Positions 1 through 8,178 of a stretch of DNA of 64,000 bases are shown here, piece by piece. The DNA lies in the NCBI RefSeq assembly GCF_001438845.1, contig NZ_JQCL01000015.1:1-64000 (forward strand), in the 5' to 3' direction. The notes under the pieces are model-generated. The model had not been told where the DNA came from. It worked only from the letters and a program-made list of their open reading frames with translations, and searched no databases. Position 1 is the stretch's first letter. The number at the start of each line of letters is the position of its first letter. This DNA comes from Lactiplantibacillus xiangfangensis (lineage in GTDB: Bacteria > Bacillota > Bacilli > Lactobacillales > Lactobacillaceae). The position numbers and the translations under genes were made by a program.

Positions 1-50
1 TTTGTTCAGTTTTCAAAGGTCTAATTCGTTACGTTAATTCCTTAACGCAA
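1..50 (-). other. Leader of an rRNA operon running off the left edge
   Basis: Read on the minus strand, positions 22-1 end in TTTGAAAACTGAACAAA, the sequence that lactobacilli and bacilli carry in rRNA leaders and spacers just before a mature rRNA. Two tandem strong promoters lie immediately upstream. The rRNA itself is outside the window, so this is an inference from leader and promoters together. Confidence 0.7.
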
Positions 51-57
51 CTTAATT

Positions 58-86
58 ATCATAACATCTCAAGTATTTCATGTCAA
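58..86 (-). promoter_or_regulatory. rRNA-type promoter P2
   Basis: On the minus strand there is a perfect -35 TTGACA at 86-81, a 17-nt spacer and a -10 TATGAT at 63-58. It shares the extended AATCGTTGACA start with P1. The closer promoter of the tandem pair driving the leader at 1-50. Confidence 0.75.
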
Positions 87-234
87 CGATTAATTTCTCA
101 ACCGTGATTAACTTATTTGTTATGGCTGCCATTGCGACAACAGAATATATCATATCAATTTTCGAAATCATTTGCAACAACTTTTTAAATTAATTTGAAT
201 TGAAATTCCGTTCCCCGTAACAACAACGTTTACT

Positions 235-263
235 AATATATCAATTCAAATTGAAAGTGTCAA
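235..263 (-). promoter_or_regulatory. rRNA-type promoter P1
   Basis: On the minus strand there is a perfect -35 TTGACA at 263-258, a 17-nt spacer and a -10 TATATT at 240-235. Runs of A and T upstream (264-285) look like an UP element. P1 and P2 are about 177 bp apart, typical of tandem rRNA promoters. Confidence 0.75.
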
Positions 264-288
264 CGATTTTTTCACTCTTTTTTCAAAC

Positions 289-318
289 GTGACACACCCC
301 TACACTTATTACTATAAT
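289..318 (+). promoter_or_regulatory. Putative promoter of the VanZ-like gene
   Basis: A perfect -10 TATAAT lies at 313-318 with a GTGACA -35-like element at 289-294 (18-nt spacer). It points towards the gene starting at 341 and is divergent from the rRNA promoters. Confidence 0.5.
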
Positions 319-340
319 ATTAACCAAAGGAGTGATCTAT

Positions 341-856
341 TTGCTAGCTTGGCTACCCTTCATCCTAATCACCATTATCTGCGGTTACCTCGCCAACCGT
401 CTATGGCGGTCAGCGTCTAACCCCTGGTTACGTTTCAAGCGACTAGGACTACTCGGATTCATCTGGGTTCTGACCGCCTTTTGCTATACACCAACCGCCT
501 ATAACTTCAGTGGCGACATCATTCTGCACTACATCCAATGGGGACCCGTTAAACTCAATCCCGTTCCGTTTCAGCAACTCGATACCGAATTCTGGTTAAA
601 CGTACTACTTACGGTGCCACTCGGTGCCTTGCTTGGCTGGAATTTCCCCCACTGGTCCTGGCGCCAGATTATCCTGGCCGGTCTACTCACCGGGCTCTGT
701 CTTGAAAGCGGCCAATTCATTCTTGATTGGCTCGTCCATATCAGTCGCTGGGTCGAAACCGACGACGTCCTTACCAACTGGGCAGGTGTCCTCTTAGGAT
801 ACACCGCCTATCGCCTGTTTCGTCACGTTCCAGGATTTAAATGGCTTCAAAATTAA
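341..856 (+). CDS. VanZ-like membrane protein
   Basis: A 171-residue protein with about five hydrophobic segments (near 1-18, 35-50, 86-100, 108-130, 145-160). The segments NVLLTVPLGALLGW (87-100), CLESGQFILDW (120-130) and DDVLTNWAGVLLGY (141-154) are typical of the VanZ family, membrane proteins first seen with teicoplanin resistance and mostly of unknown role. I chose TTG 341, because AAAGGAG at 326-332 is 8 nt upstream; the frame is open from GTG 332, but that codon overlaps the ribosome binding site. No van resistance genes are nearby, so a resistance role is not implied. Confidence 0.8.
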   Translation: MLAWLPFILITIICGYLANRLWRSASNPWLRFKRLGLLGFIWVLTAFCYTPTAYNFSGDIILHYIQWGPVKLNPVPFQQLDTEFWLNVLLTVPLGALLGWNFPHWSWRQIILAGLLTGLCLESGQFILDWLVHISRWVETDDVLTNWAGVLLGYTAYRLFRHVPGFKWLQN

Positions 857-989
857 AGGAGTTCTTTCTATATAGTATGTTTAGCCAATTGCAAAGCTAA
901 TGCTCATAGTCATCAGACTAATCTTTTCGGTATTATAAACATTGTTTCTAGCTAACATTCAGATTTCACTTGAAGCGCTTAAACTAAAA

Positions 990-1047
990 AACAACGGAAA
1001 GCTCAAAACGGCTGCCATAGCCGTTAAAGTTTTCCGTTGTTTTCGTT
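990..1047. terminator. Terminator between convergent genes
   Basis: AACAACGGAAA at 990-1000 pairs with TTTCCGTTGTT at 1031-1041, and an inner helix AACGGCT/AGCCGTT lies between them. T-rich on the right and A-rich on the left, so it can serve both the VanZ-like gene and the convergent hydrolase. Confidence 0.8.
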
Positions 1048-1097
1048 TTATCCGTGTAAGCTAACGCTTTGTTTCATCACTAACACGTGTCATTGAG

Positions 1098-2081
1098 TTA
1101 CTTTTCAAAAAACAGGTCAAAAATGTGGCTCCGGTCCTGATTCCACACTTGATTATCGCTCGTTGGATAGACCCGGTTCGTCAACACGACCATCCCAACT
1201 TGCCGATCCAAGTCAAACGCAATCGCCGGACCAGTGTAGCCAGTATGAAAATACTGGTGCTGCCCATCACGTCGTTCCCAGCCTAACGTCCGACCATGCT
1301 CATCAAACTGGCCTAACCAATCAAACACATTCTCATCTAAAACTCGTTTACCTTGGTATTCGCCAAAGTTTAACATCATTTCAATAAAAACTGATAGGTC
1401 CGTTAACGTGGAGAACAGTCCCGCATGGCCACTTTCACCATTTAACAAGAACGCCTTGTAATCATGAACTTGGCCTTGAATTTGGCCTCGCCGGGGATCA
1501 AACTCTGTCGGTACAAACCGAACCTTGGGACGATTCAAGTTATAACCAGTATTGGTCATCGCAAGTGGATAACAAACGTGATCCTGAATACTCCTCGCTA
1601 ACGAACCATCAACCGTCCGAATGATCCAGCCTAATAAAATATAGCCTAAATCAGAATAAAGATACTGTTCACCCGGCTTACTGAGTAATTTTGATTCATA
1701 CACCGCCCGAATTAAATCTTCGCGGTTCATCTCCGACACATTTTCAATGTCAGCTGGTAAGCCACTATTATGTAGCAATAAGTTTTGAATCGTAATCTCA
1801 GGATGCGCAAAACCCGGTAAAAATCTTGCAACCGAATCTTCTAGCCGGACTGTGTGGTCTGAAAGCAGCTGAAAAATTCGTGTCGTCGTCGCAACGACCT
1901 TAGTGACTGAAGCCAAATCGTAGATCATCGACGCGTCCAGGCCAACCGCAAACTGGTCGTGGCCCTGCTTTCCGTGATAATACTGGTTAATTCCACGTGG
2001 CGTAATCAAGCTAAACGACGCACCATAGATGTCACCCGCCTCAATACAACTATCAATATACTGTTCAATTTTTTCGAGCAT
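1098..2081 (-). CDS. Serine hydrolase, class C beta-lactamase / PBP4*-like family
   Basis: A 327-residue protein with the beta-lactamase/transpeptidase-like fold signatures: the nucleophile motif SVTK at 58-61, YSD at 142-144 (place of Y-x-N) and HTG at 279-281 (place of KTG). LLLHNSGLP (101-109) and GHAGLFST (218-225) are further family signatures. No signal peptide or membrane segment is visible, so it is probably cytoplasmic, which argues for an esterase or peptidase rather than a drug-degrading beta-lactamase. An AGGGGG ribosome site precedes the ATG. It is monocistronic and convergent with the VanZ-like gene. Substrate unknown. Confidence 0.85.
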   Translation of the reverse strand: MLEKIEQYIDSCIEAGDIYGASFSLITPRGINQYYHGKQGHDQFAVGLDASMIYDLASVTKVVATTTRIFQLLSDHTVRLEDSVARFLPGFAHPEITIQNLLLHNSGLPADIENVSEMNREDLIRAVYESKLLSKPGEQYLYSDLGYILLGWIIRTVDGSLARSIQDHVCYPLAMTNTGYNLNRPKVRFVPTEFDPRRGQIQGQVHDYKAFLLNGESGHAGLFSTLTDLSVFIEMMLNFGEYQGKRVLDENVFDWLGQFDEHGRTLGWERRDGQHQYFHTGYTGPAIAFDLDRQVGMVVLTNRVYPTSDNQVWNQDRSHIFDLFFEK

Positions 2082-2404
2082 AGACGTGCCCCCTACCTTT
2101 CGTCATTGGACATCCCATAACGGGACGCTTACCGACTTTAGTACCCCTTAATGATAACGGACTTCCCCGTAAAATCAATAACTTGCCTTTAAATCGTTGA
2201 GTCGCTCACAGTATATCGTGTCAAATTAAGTTATGCACAATATGTCCGATATACGAATGGAATATCGCAATCATTTTGAGCCCTATTTTATTTAAGATAC
2301 TTTACGTTCCGAATTCTATATCCTTCAAAGCTTACAAGTGCCTTGGTTCAGGCATTATGAGATTACTTCTCGTTTCTTAATCAAAAAATTATAATTAATC
2401 TTCG
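2082..2404. other. Intergenic region between divergent hydrolase and pflB
   Basis: AT-rich sequence upstream of two divergent genes. I see no open frame with a ribosome site and no strong palindrome until the pflB promoter at 2405. It must hold the hydrolase promoter, which I could not place confidently. Confidence 0.4.
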
Positions 2405-2418
2405 TGAAAACGTTTACA
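2405..2418 (+). promoter_or_regulatory. cre box (CcpA operator) of pflB
   Basis: TGAAAACGTTTACA matches the consensus TGWAANCGNTNWCA at every position. It overlaps the -35 TTTACA (2413-2418), so CcpA bound here should block RNA polymerase, consistent with shutting off mixed-acid fermentation when glucose is plentiful. Confidence 0.85.
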
Positions 2419-2441
2419 TATTACGCGAATATTGGTATCAT
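2413..2441 (+). promoter_or_regulatory. pflB promoter
   Basis: -35 TTTACA at 2413-2418, 17-nt spacer, -10 TATCAT at 2436-2441. The -35 lies inside the cre box. Confidence 0.65.
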
Positions 2442-2485
2442 TTTAGACATACAAGGATTGCACATAAATTATGGAGGCGACTCAA

Positions 2486-4744
2486 ATGATTACAGTTGAT
2501 AAAACCGAAACTCCTAAAGCTTGGAAAGGTTTTAAGGGTGGCCATTGGCAGGAAGAAATCAATATCCGCGATTTCATTCAAAATAATTTTACGCAGTACA
2601 ACGGGGACGAAAGTTTCTTAGCAGGTCCTACGGAAGCAACTAAGATTTTAAATGATAAAGTCTTGGCTTTGAAGAAGAAGGAACGTGAAGCCGGCGGTGT
2701 CCTTGACGCTGACACAAGTGTTGTTTCAACCATTACTTCTCATGCACCTGGTTATATTGACAAAGATTTGGAAAAAATCGTTGGTTTGCAAACTGATAAA
2801 CCTTTGAAACGTGCATTCATGCCATTTGGTGGTATCCGGATGGCCGATGACGCTTTGAAGTCATACGGTTACAAACTTGATCCTGAACAGGACAAGATTT
2901 TTACTGAATACCGTAAAACTCATAACCAAGGGGTCTTCGATGTTTATACTCCTGAAATGCGTAAAGCACGTCACTACAAGATCATCACTGGTCTTCCAGA
3001 TGCTTACGCACGTGGCCGGATTATTCCAGACCTCCCACGGGTTGCTGTTTATGGTATCGATCGTTTGATGAAAGACAAAGCTAACGACTTTGAACACATT
3101 GGCGACGGTGAATTAACTGATGAAGTTATCCGCCTCCGTGAAGAAGTTTCTGACCAATACAGAGCTTTGAAAGACATGAAAGACATGGCCGCAAGCTATG
3201 GCTACGACATCAGCCGTCCTGCTGAAACTGCTCAAGAAGCCGTTCAATGGATGTACTTTGGCTACTTAGCAGCTATCAAGACTCAAAACGGTGCCGCAAT
3301 GTCCGTTGGTCGGATTGATACCACGATGGATATCTTCATCCAACGTGACTTGGACAACGGTGTTATTGACGAAGACCAAGCCCAAGAAATTATTGACCAA
3401 TTCGTTATGAAACTACGGATGGTTCGCTTCATCCGTACTGAAGAATACAACTCACTGTTCTCTGGTGACCCAATCTGGGCAACCTTATCCATGTGTGGAT
3501 TCGGCTTAGATGGCCGTCATCACGTTACCAAGACCGCTTTCCGGATCTTGAAGACCTTGGACAACATGGGTGCCGCACCAGAACCAAACATCACCATTTT
3601 ATGGGGCGACCGTCTGCCAGAAGACTTCAAGCGTTATGCAACGCAAGTTTCTATCGACAGCTCAACGATCCAATACGAAAATGATGACTTAATGCGGGTA
3701 CAATGGGGTACCGACTACTACGGCATTGCTTGCTGTGTTTCTGCACAACCAGTTGCTGATGGTATCCAGTACTTCGGTGCACGGGCAAACTTAGCCAAAG
3801 CAATCCTCTACGCCATCAACGGTGGCCGTGACGAAATTGCTGGCGATCAAGTTGGCCCTGCCTACGAACCAATTAAATCAGAATACATCGACTACGATGA
3901 ATTCATGAAGAAATTTGACAAGCAAATGGACTGGTTAGCTGACACTTACGTTAACTCACTGAACGCTATCCACTACATGCATGACAAGTATTACTACGAA
4001 GCAGCTGAATTAGCTTTGAAGGACACCGATCTTAACCGGACCTTCGCTACTGGGATCTCTGGCTTATCACACGCCGCAGACTCACTTTCAGCAATCAAGT
4101 ACGGCCATGTTAAAGTTATCCGTGACGAACGTGGTATCGCCGTTGACTTCAAAGCCGACAACGACTTCCCTCGCTACGGGAACAACGATGACCGTGCTGA
4201 TGACATCGCAAAGTGGTTAGTCAAGGAACTCTACACGAAGATGAACACTCATCACCTATACCGTGGTGCTAAACTTTCAACTTCTGTTTTGACCATCACT
4301 TCAAACGTTGTTTATGGTAAGAACACTGGGACTACCCCTAACGGCCGTCAAAAAGGCGAACCATTCTCACCAGGTGCTAACCCAGCATACGGCGCTGAAA
4401 AGAGCGGTGCTTTAGCTTCACTTCTTTCAACTGCCAAATTACCATACCGTTACGCAACTGACGGGATTTCCAATACCTTTGGTGTAACACCAAACACGTT
4501 AGGCCATGATATGGAATCACGTAAGGATACGTTGGTTAACATGTTGGATGGTTACATGACCAATGATGGGATGCATTTGAACATCAACGTCTTCAATAAA
4601 GACACCTTAATTGATGCTCAAAAGCACCCAGAAAACTACCCAACCTTGACTGTTCGGGTTTCTGGCTACTGTGTATACTTCGCAGACTTAACCAAGGAAC
4701 AACAAGACGACGTTATTTCACGTACGTTCTTCGACAAGATGTAA
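2486..4744 (+). CDS. pflB: Formate acetyltransferase (pyruvate formate-lyase)
   Basis: Converts pyruvate and CoA to acetyl-CoA and formate in anaerobic mixed-acid fermentation; a cytoplasmic glycyl-radical enzyme. The 752-residue protein carries the adjacent active-site cysteines at 416-417 (IACCVSA) and the radical glycine at 727 in RVSGYCVYF near the C-terminus. I place the start at ATG 2486, because GGAGG (2473-2477) lies 8 nt upstream; an in-frame ATG at 2471 sits inside that ribosome site and would add only five residues. Its activase follows after 28 nt. A perfect cre box on the promoter implies CcpA repression. Confidence 0.98.
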   Translation: MITVDKTETPKAWKGFKGGHWQEEINIRDFIQNNFTQYNGDESFLAGPTEATKILNDKVLALKKKEREAGGVLDADTSVVSTITSHAPGYIDKDLEKIVGLQTDKPLKRAFMPFGGIRMADDALKSYGYKLDPEQDKIFTEYRKTHNQGVFDVYTPEMRKARHYKIITGLPDAYARGRIIPDLPRVAVYGIDRLMKDKANDFEHIGDGELTDEVIRLREEVSDQYRALKDMKDMAASYGYDISRPAETAQEAVQWMYFGYLAAIKTQNGAAMSVGRIDTTMDIFIQRDLDNGVIDEDQAQEIIDQFVMKLRMVRFIRTEEYNSLFSGDPIWATLSMCGFGLDGRHHVTKTAFRILKTLDNMGAAPEPNITILWGDRLPEDFKRYATQVSIDSSTIQYENDDLMRVQWGTDYYGIACCVSAQPVADGIQYFGARANLAKAILYAINGGRDEIAGDQVGPAYEPIKSEYIDYDEFMKKFDKQMDWLADTYVNSLNAIHYMHDKYYYEAAELALKDTDLNRTFATGISGLSHAADSLSAIKYGHVKVIRDERGIAVDFKADNDFPRYGNNDDRADDIAKWLVKELYTKMNTHHLYRGAKLSTSVLTITSNVVYGKNTGTTPNGRQKGEPFSPGANPAYGAEKSGALASLLSTAKLPYRYATDGISNTFGVTPNTLGHDMESRKDTLVNMLDGYMTNDGMHLNINVFNKDTLIDAQKHPENYPTLTVRVSGYCVYFADLTKEQQDDVISRTFFDKM

Positions 4745-4772
4745 TTAATTAGAAGTTAAGAGGCGAAGGCTC

Positions 4773-5594
4773 ATGGCAAACAGCAAAGTTTCAACAACTG
4801 AACAATCGACAAAGGAGCCTTTGATTGGCTACGTCCATTCCATTGAAACGTTCGGGTCAGTTGATGGTCCTGGTATCCGCTACGTGGCATTCTTGCAAGG
4901 TTGCCATATGCGCTGTCAGTACTGTCACAACCCTGACACTTGGAAACTCAACGTCGGCGATCAAATGACGGCTGATGAGATTCTGGAAGACGCGCAGAAG
5001 TACCGGGCTTTCTGGGGCAAAACTGGTGGACTCACCGTTAGTGGTGGCGAATCACTAGTCCAGATCGACTTCATTCTGGAACTGTTTGAAAAGGCTAAGG
5101 CCATGGATATCAGTACTTGTTTGGACACTTCGGGACAACCGTTTACGCGGGAACAACCGTTTTTCGACAAGTTTGAACGTTTGATGGCCGTTACCGATAT
5201 CTCACTTGTAGATATCAAGCACATCAACTCCGCAGAACATAAGAAGTTGACGCAATATGGTAACGAAAATATATTGGATATGATTCAATATATGGCCGCA
5301 CACCATCACGACATGTGGATTCGTCACGTGCTCGTGCCGCAACGGACTGATAATGACAAATATTTAGCTGAACTTGGCGACTACATCGCTAAGATTCCTA
5401 ATAACGTTGTCCAAAAAGTCGAAGTGCTACCGTACCATACTTTGGGTGTTAAAAAGTATCACGAAATGAAGATCAAGTATCGGCTTGAAGGAATCGAATC
5501 ACCGACTCCCGACCGGGTTGCTAATGCTGAAAAGCTATTGCACACCAAAGACTATACTGGTTACAAGACGTGGATGCCACTTCCAAAGATTTAA
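4773..5594 (+). CDS. pflA: Pyruvate formate-lyase activating enzyme
   Basis: Radical-SAM activase that installs the glycyl radical on PflB. The CxxxCxxC cluster motif that binds the [4Fe-4S] centre is at Cys44, Cys48 and Cys51 (GCHMRCQYCHNP), and the SAM-binding GGE stretch follows (SGGESL). At 273 residues it has the normal size for the family. It lies 28 nt after pflB with no terminator between, so the two form one operon under the same cre-controlled promoter, and a strong terminator follows. Confidence 0.97.
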   Translation: MANSKVSTTEQSTKEPLIGYVHSIETFGSVDGPGIRYVAFLQGCHMRCQYCHNPDTWKLNVGDQMTADEILEDAQKYRAFWGKTGGLTVSGGESLVQIDFILELFEKAKAMDISTCLDTSGQPFTREQPFFDKFERLMAVTDISLVDIKHINSAEHKKLTQYGNENILDMIQYMAAHHHDMWIRHVLVPQRTDNDKYLAELGDYIAKIPNNVVQKVEVLPYHTLGVKKYHEMKIKYRLEGIESPTPDRVANAEKLLHTKDYTGYKTWMPLPKI

Positions 5595-5616
5595 CTCAAG
5601 TCCTTTCATGACTGAG

Positions 5617-5650
5617 AAGTCGCTGACAATTGTCGGCGGCTTCTTTTTTG
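5617..5650 (+). terminator. Terminator of the pflBA operon
   Basis: GAAGTCGCTGACA (5617-5629) pairs with TGTCGGCGGCTTC (5632-5644), followed by TTTTTT. Confidence 0.9.
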
Positions 5651-5689
5651 GTCCAAAAAAATACAATTTATACTTTCATCTGTTCCAGT

Positions 5690-5736
5690 GGACCCTGCTA
5701 ACATGTGGTCGTGGGGCCGGGGCCAACTTCCGAGCA
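5690..5736 (+). repeat. Truncated copy of repeat element B
   Basis: AACATGTGGTCGTGGGGCCGG (5700-5720) matches the 5' arm and shoulder of element B (compare 14976-15144, 34518-34609, 53461-53551), but the 3' arm is missing. The normal AT-rich spacer with CAATAG follows before element A, so this is the remnant of a full B-A pair. Confidence 0.5.
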
Positions 5737-5759
5737 AATAACAATAGTAAAACAGTTTT

Positions 5760-5934
5760 AGCGAAGTCAGGCAGAGTTGGGAGATGCTGTGTCGGCAAGA
5801 TTGGCAGATGTTCCTTAACTGCCAATCTTGCGGGGCAATTCAGAGACGCGGGTTATCGGCTTTGAATTGAGGTTCCAGACCGCACCATGGCTGGAACCGT
5901 CCCCCATAGCACCCCAGCTCTGCCTGACGAAGCG
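5760..5934 (+). repeat. Repeat element A, copy 1
   Basis: About 175 bp folding into a multi-branched structure. The outer helix is GTCAGGCAGAG (5766-5776) with CTCTGCCTGAC (5918-5928). Inside is a long hairpin GCAAGATTGGCAG/CTGCCAATCTTGC, then CAATTCA/TGAATTG, then GGTTCCAG/CTGGAACC. Other copies at 14760, 18539, 34659 and 53600 keep the pairing with different bases. No coding potential. Confidence 0.85.
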
Positions 5935-5944
5935 GTTTACAGCA

Positions 5945-5978
5945 CAAAAAAAGGAGCCGTACGTTAAGTACCAGCTCC
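5945..5978 (-). terminator. Terminator of the SufT-like gene
   Basis: On the minus strand GGAGC..GTAC pairs with GTAC..GCTCC across 5978-5953, followed by seven T residues (5952-5945). Confidence 0.8.
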
Positions 5979-5989
5979 CATGCTTGATA

Positions 5990-6301
5990 TTAATGCAAGC
6001 CTAACTGCAGCTTGGCTTCCCGGCTCATCATGCTTTCGTTCCAGGCCGGTTCAAACGTGATTTCAACTTCAATCGATTTGACCCCGGGTACCTTCATTAA
6101 GGCATCGTGGATGGATCCCGCTAACCATTCCGTTAAGGGACACCCGACAATCGTCAGGGTCATCGTCACGTTCGCAACCCCTTCAGGACTTAGTGTCACG
6201 TCATAAATCAATCCCAAGTTGACTAGATCCACCCCTAATTCTGGATCAATGACCGTCCCTAATGCTGCGAAGGCCTGTTCTTTAAACGATTGCTCACTCA
6301 T
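5990..6301 (-). CDS. SufT/MIP18-family Fe-S assembly factor (DUF59)
   Basis: A 103-residue single-domain protein of the DUF59/MIP18 family (SufT, PaaD, Cia2 relatives), which help load Fe-S clusters into target proteins. DPELGVDLVNLGLIYD (19-34) is the family signature, and Cys54 in VGCPLTEWL is the conserved functional cysteine. The ribosome site AGAGGGG precedes the ATG. It stands alone with its own terminator. A cre-like palindrome with one mismatch (around 6319-6332) lies between promoter and start; I do not count it as a firm cre box. Confidence 0.88.
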   Translation of the reverse strand: MSEQSFKEQAFAALGTVIDPELGVDLVNLGLIYDVTLSPEGVANVTMTLTIVGCPLTEWLAGSIHDALMKVPGVKSIEVEITFEPAWNESMMSREAKLQLGLH

Positions 6302-6438
6302 ATTTACCGTCCCCTCTAAGCGCTTTCAATTATTAGTTTAATTATACCGGTTGCTGACCTAAATTCAACACGTTTATCGCCCCCTTTCCCATTAAAAAGT
6401 CGCCTTACAAATTAATTTTAAAAAAACGACGTTTAGGG

Positions 6439-6467
6439 TTGCAAGCGCTTACAAAACCTGTTAGTAT
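6439..6467 (+). promoter_or_regulatory. Promoter with overlapping cre box, upstream of the candidate large RNA
   Basis: TTGCAAGCGCTTACAA (6439-6454) fits the cre pattern WTGNAANCGNWNNCAW fully. A -35 TTGCAA (6439-6444) and -10 TAGTAT (6462-6467) are 17 nt apart, with the cre box covering the -35. Predicted transcription start near 6474. Confidence 0.65.
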
Positions 6468-6473
6468 ACTAAG

Positions 6474-7083
6474 TGAGGAAAGGAATTAATCCTCTTAGCA
6501 AAGCTTCTCAACGTAAAGGGGTTGCCGCTTGAAGTTAGGCAACTGGTTCCACCGTTTGGGTCGTTATCGAAACCGTTTTAAGCGTTGAAATGCGTTATCG
6601 GTCTAATGAATGTCGCGAGACACGCACTGGATGGCTGAACGTTAACCCTTGAATAAACGATAACCGCAACAGAATTAATTGGCATTAGCACGACTATCAG
6701 ATTTTAGCTTCTTAGTTAGAAACAGGTGTCACCAATGACCAGTTGAAAGTTCCATTAGTACCAGTTCCATTGTAGACTCAGGTTCCAAATAGTTTAAACG
6801 GAGGTGCATGTCTGTTACGAAGACATTCCTAAGTTTTAAACGCGAGATCGACTTTCGTTAAAACCCGTTTGACGAGTCGCAATCAAGTAAATCTTTACTT
6901 TCGATCGACTAAAGCAGATAGATACAATAAATACGGGTTAGTCCGTTAGAAGTTGGACACGCGTAAAATTGAATAGCATGAAGGTGTAACGTATTAAAAA
7001 CACTGAACAATTATTTCTTGCTAATCAGGATTATTCCTCATAAGTAGGACTCGAGTTGAGAAGCCTTGGGTCCTATTTTTTTG
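6474..7083 (+). ncRNA. Candidate large structured non-coding RNA (~600 nt)
   Basis: A gene-free stretch framed by its own promoter and terminator. No open frame with a ribosome site is present on either strand. Local helices include GTTGCC/GGCAAC (6521-6526/6538-6543), TGTC-GCGA-GACA with a GNRA loop (6611-6622), GTTATCG/CGATAAC (6594-6600/6658-6664), ATGTCT/AGACAT (6808-6813/6821-6826) and AACCCGT/ACGGGTT (6862-6868/6933-6939). The 5' end GTGAGGAA (6472-6479) can pair with TTCCTCAT (7033-7040) next to the terminator, closing the whole molecule. The size and layout recall the ornate large RNAs (ROOL, GOLLD class), but I cannot assign it to a family from memory. Confidence 0.6.
7043..7083 (+). 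terminator. Terminator of the candidate large RNA
   Basis: TAGGAC (7045-7050) pairs with GTCCTA (7070-7075), extended by inner C-G pairs, followed by seven T residues. Confidence 0.8.
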
Positions 7084-7093
7084 CGTTCTTTTT

Positions 7094-7130
7094 TGTAATC
7101 GTTTACACAGCTAGCTGGAACTCGTATACT
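7094..7130 (+). promoter_or_regulatory. Promoter and cre box of the aldo/keto reductase
   Basis: TGTAATCGTTTACA (7094-7107) is a perfect cre box. It overlaps the -35 TTTACA (7102-7107), which lies 17 nt from the -10 TATACT (7125-7130). The arrangement is the same as in front of pflB. Confidence 0.8.
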
Positions 7131-7160
7131 TAAAGCATTCAAAACGAGGAGGTTTTTATT

Positions 7161-8081
7161 TTGAAAACCATTAATTTAGGTCACAGCGGCTTACAAGCTT
7201 CCGCCGTCGCCCTGGGCATCATGCGTATGGACGCCCTGAACGTCGATCAAGCCACGAAAGTCATCGAAACTGCCGTGAACTTGGGTATTAATTACGTCGA
7301 CTCTGCCGATATTTATGGCGGTGGCAAATCATCTGAAATTTTCGGTGCGGCCCTAAAGCAATCTAGTGTTAGCCGCGATCAGCTTTACATTCAATCCAAG
7401 GGCGGCATCGTCCCTGGCAAACGCTATGATTTCTCCAAACAACATATTTTAGATGCCGTTGACGGTGAATTAAAGCGCCTAGGCGTCGACTACTTAGATA
7501 GCTTTCTCCTTCACCGCCCCGACGCTTTAATGGAACCAGAGGATGTCGCAGCTGCCTTTGACAAGCTTCAGGCTAGTGGCAAGGTCCGGCATTTTGGGGT
7601 CTCCAACTTCAACCCGGGTCAGGTGGACTTACTTCAAGCCGCGCTCAACCAGCGCCTGATGATCAACCAATTACAATTCGGTATCATGCATACTAACGCC
7701 ATTGACTTCGGCTTACACACTAACATGCAAGATGACCGTAGCATCGATCATGATGGCGGCGTGATTGAATACGCCCGCTTACACAAGATGACGATCCAAG
7801 CATGGTCCCCTTATCAATACGGAAACTTCGCCGGGATCTTCTTAGATAATCCTAAGTTTCCTAAGTTAAACGCAGCTATGCAGGACCTTGCTGACGAAAA
7901 GCACACCAGTAAGAGTGCCATTGCAACGGCCTGGATTTTACGCCATCCCGCTAAGTTCCAAGTTATCTTAGGCACAATGAATCCAACCCACCTCGCTGAA
8001 AATGCGGCGGGTGCGGATATCAATTTGACCCGGCAAGAATGGTATGACATTTACTTCGCTGCTGGGAACGATTTACCGTAA
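7161..8081 (+). CDS. Aldo/keto reductase (YdhF-like)
   Basis: A 306-residue NADPH-dependent oxidoreductase of the AKR superfamily. The catalytic tetrad is visible as Asp47 and Tyr52 (YVDSADIYGGG), Lys80 (QSKGG) and His118 (LLHRP). It resembles the YdhF-type oxidoreductases; the physiological substrate is not evident. The start is TTG 7161, with AGGAGG (7147-7152) 8 nt upstream. It is monocistronic, under a cre-covered promoter, so probably repressed by CcpA on preferred sugars, and ends in a strong terminator. Confidence 0.9.
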   Translation: MKTINLGHSGLQASAVALGIMRMDALNVDQATKVIETAVNLGINYVDSADIYGGGKSSEIFGAALKQSSVSRDQLYIQSKGGIVPGKRYDFSKQHILDAVDGELKRLGVDYLDSFLLHRPDALMEPEDVAAAFDKLQASGKVRHFGVSNFNPGQVDLLQAALNQRLMINQLQFGIMHTNAIDFGLHTNMQDDRSIDHDGGVIEYARLHKMTIQAWSPYQYGNFAGIFLDNPKFPKLNAAMQDLADEKHTSKSAIATAWILRHPAKFQVILGTMNPTHLAENAAGADINLTRQEWYDIYFAAGNDLP

Positions 8082-8118
8082 GCCTAACTAGGCACGGACT
8101 CGATATTCGATTCTAGCT

Positions 8119-8160
8119 AAAACGTCCTTCAGAAAGTCTCAACTTTTGAAGGACGTTTTT
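8119..8160. terminator. Bidirectional terminator
   Basis: AAAACGTCCTTCA (8119-8131) pairs with TGAAGGACGTTTT (8147-8159). It serves the reductase and the convergent small-gene pair. Confidence 0.9.
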
Positions 8161-8178
8161 ATTTGTCATCGTGGTGTC

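Noticed and set aside
5485-5865. 126-codon frame across the end of pflA
   Set aside because: Overlaps pflA in another frame, its terminator and repeat A1; no start signal.
6319-6332. cre-like palindrome TGAAAGCGCTTAGA upstream of the SufT-like gene
   Set aside because: One mismatch in the conserved CA end and position downstream of the likely promoter; too weak to call.
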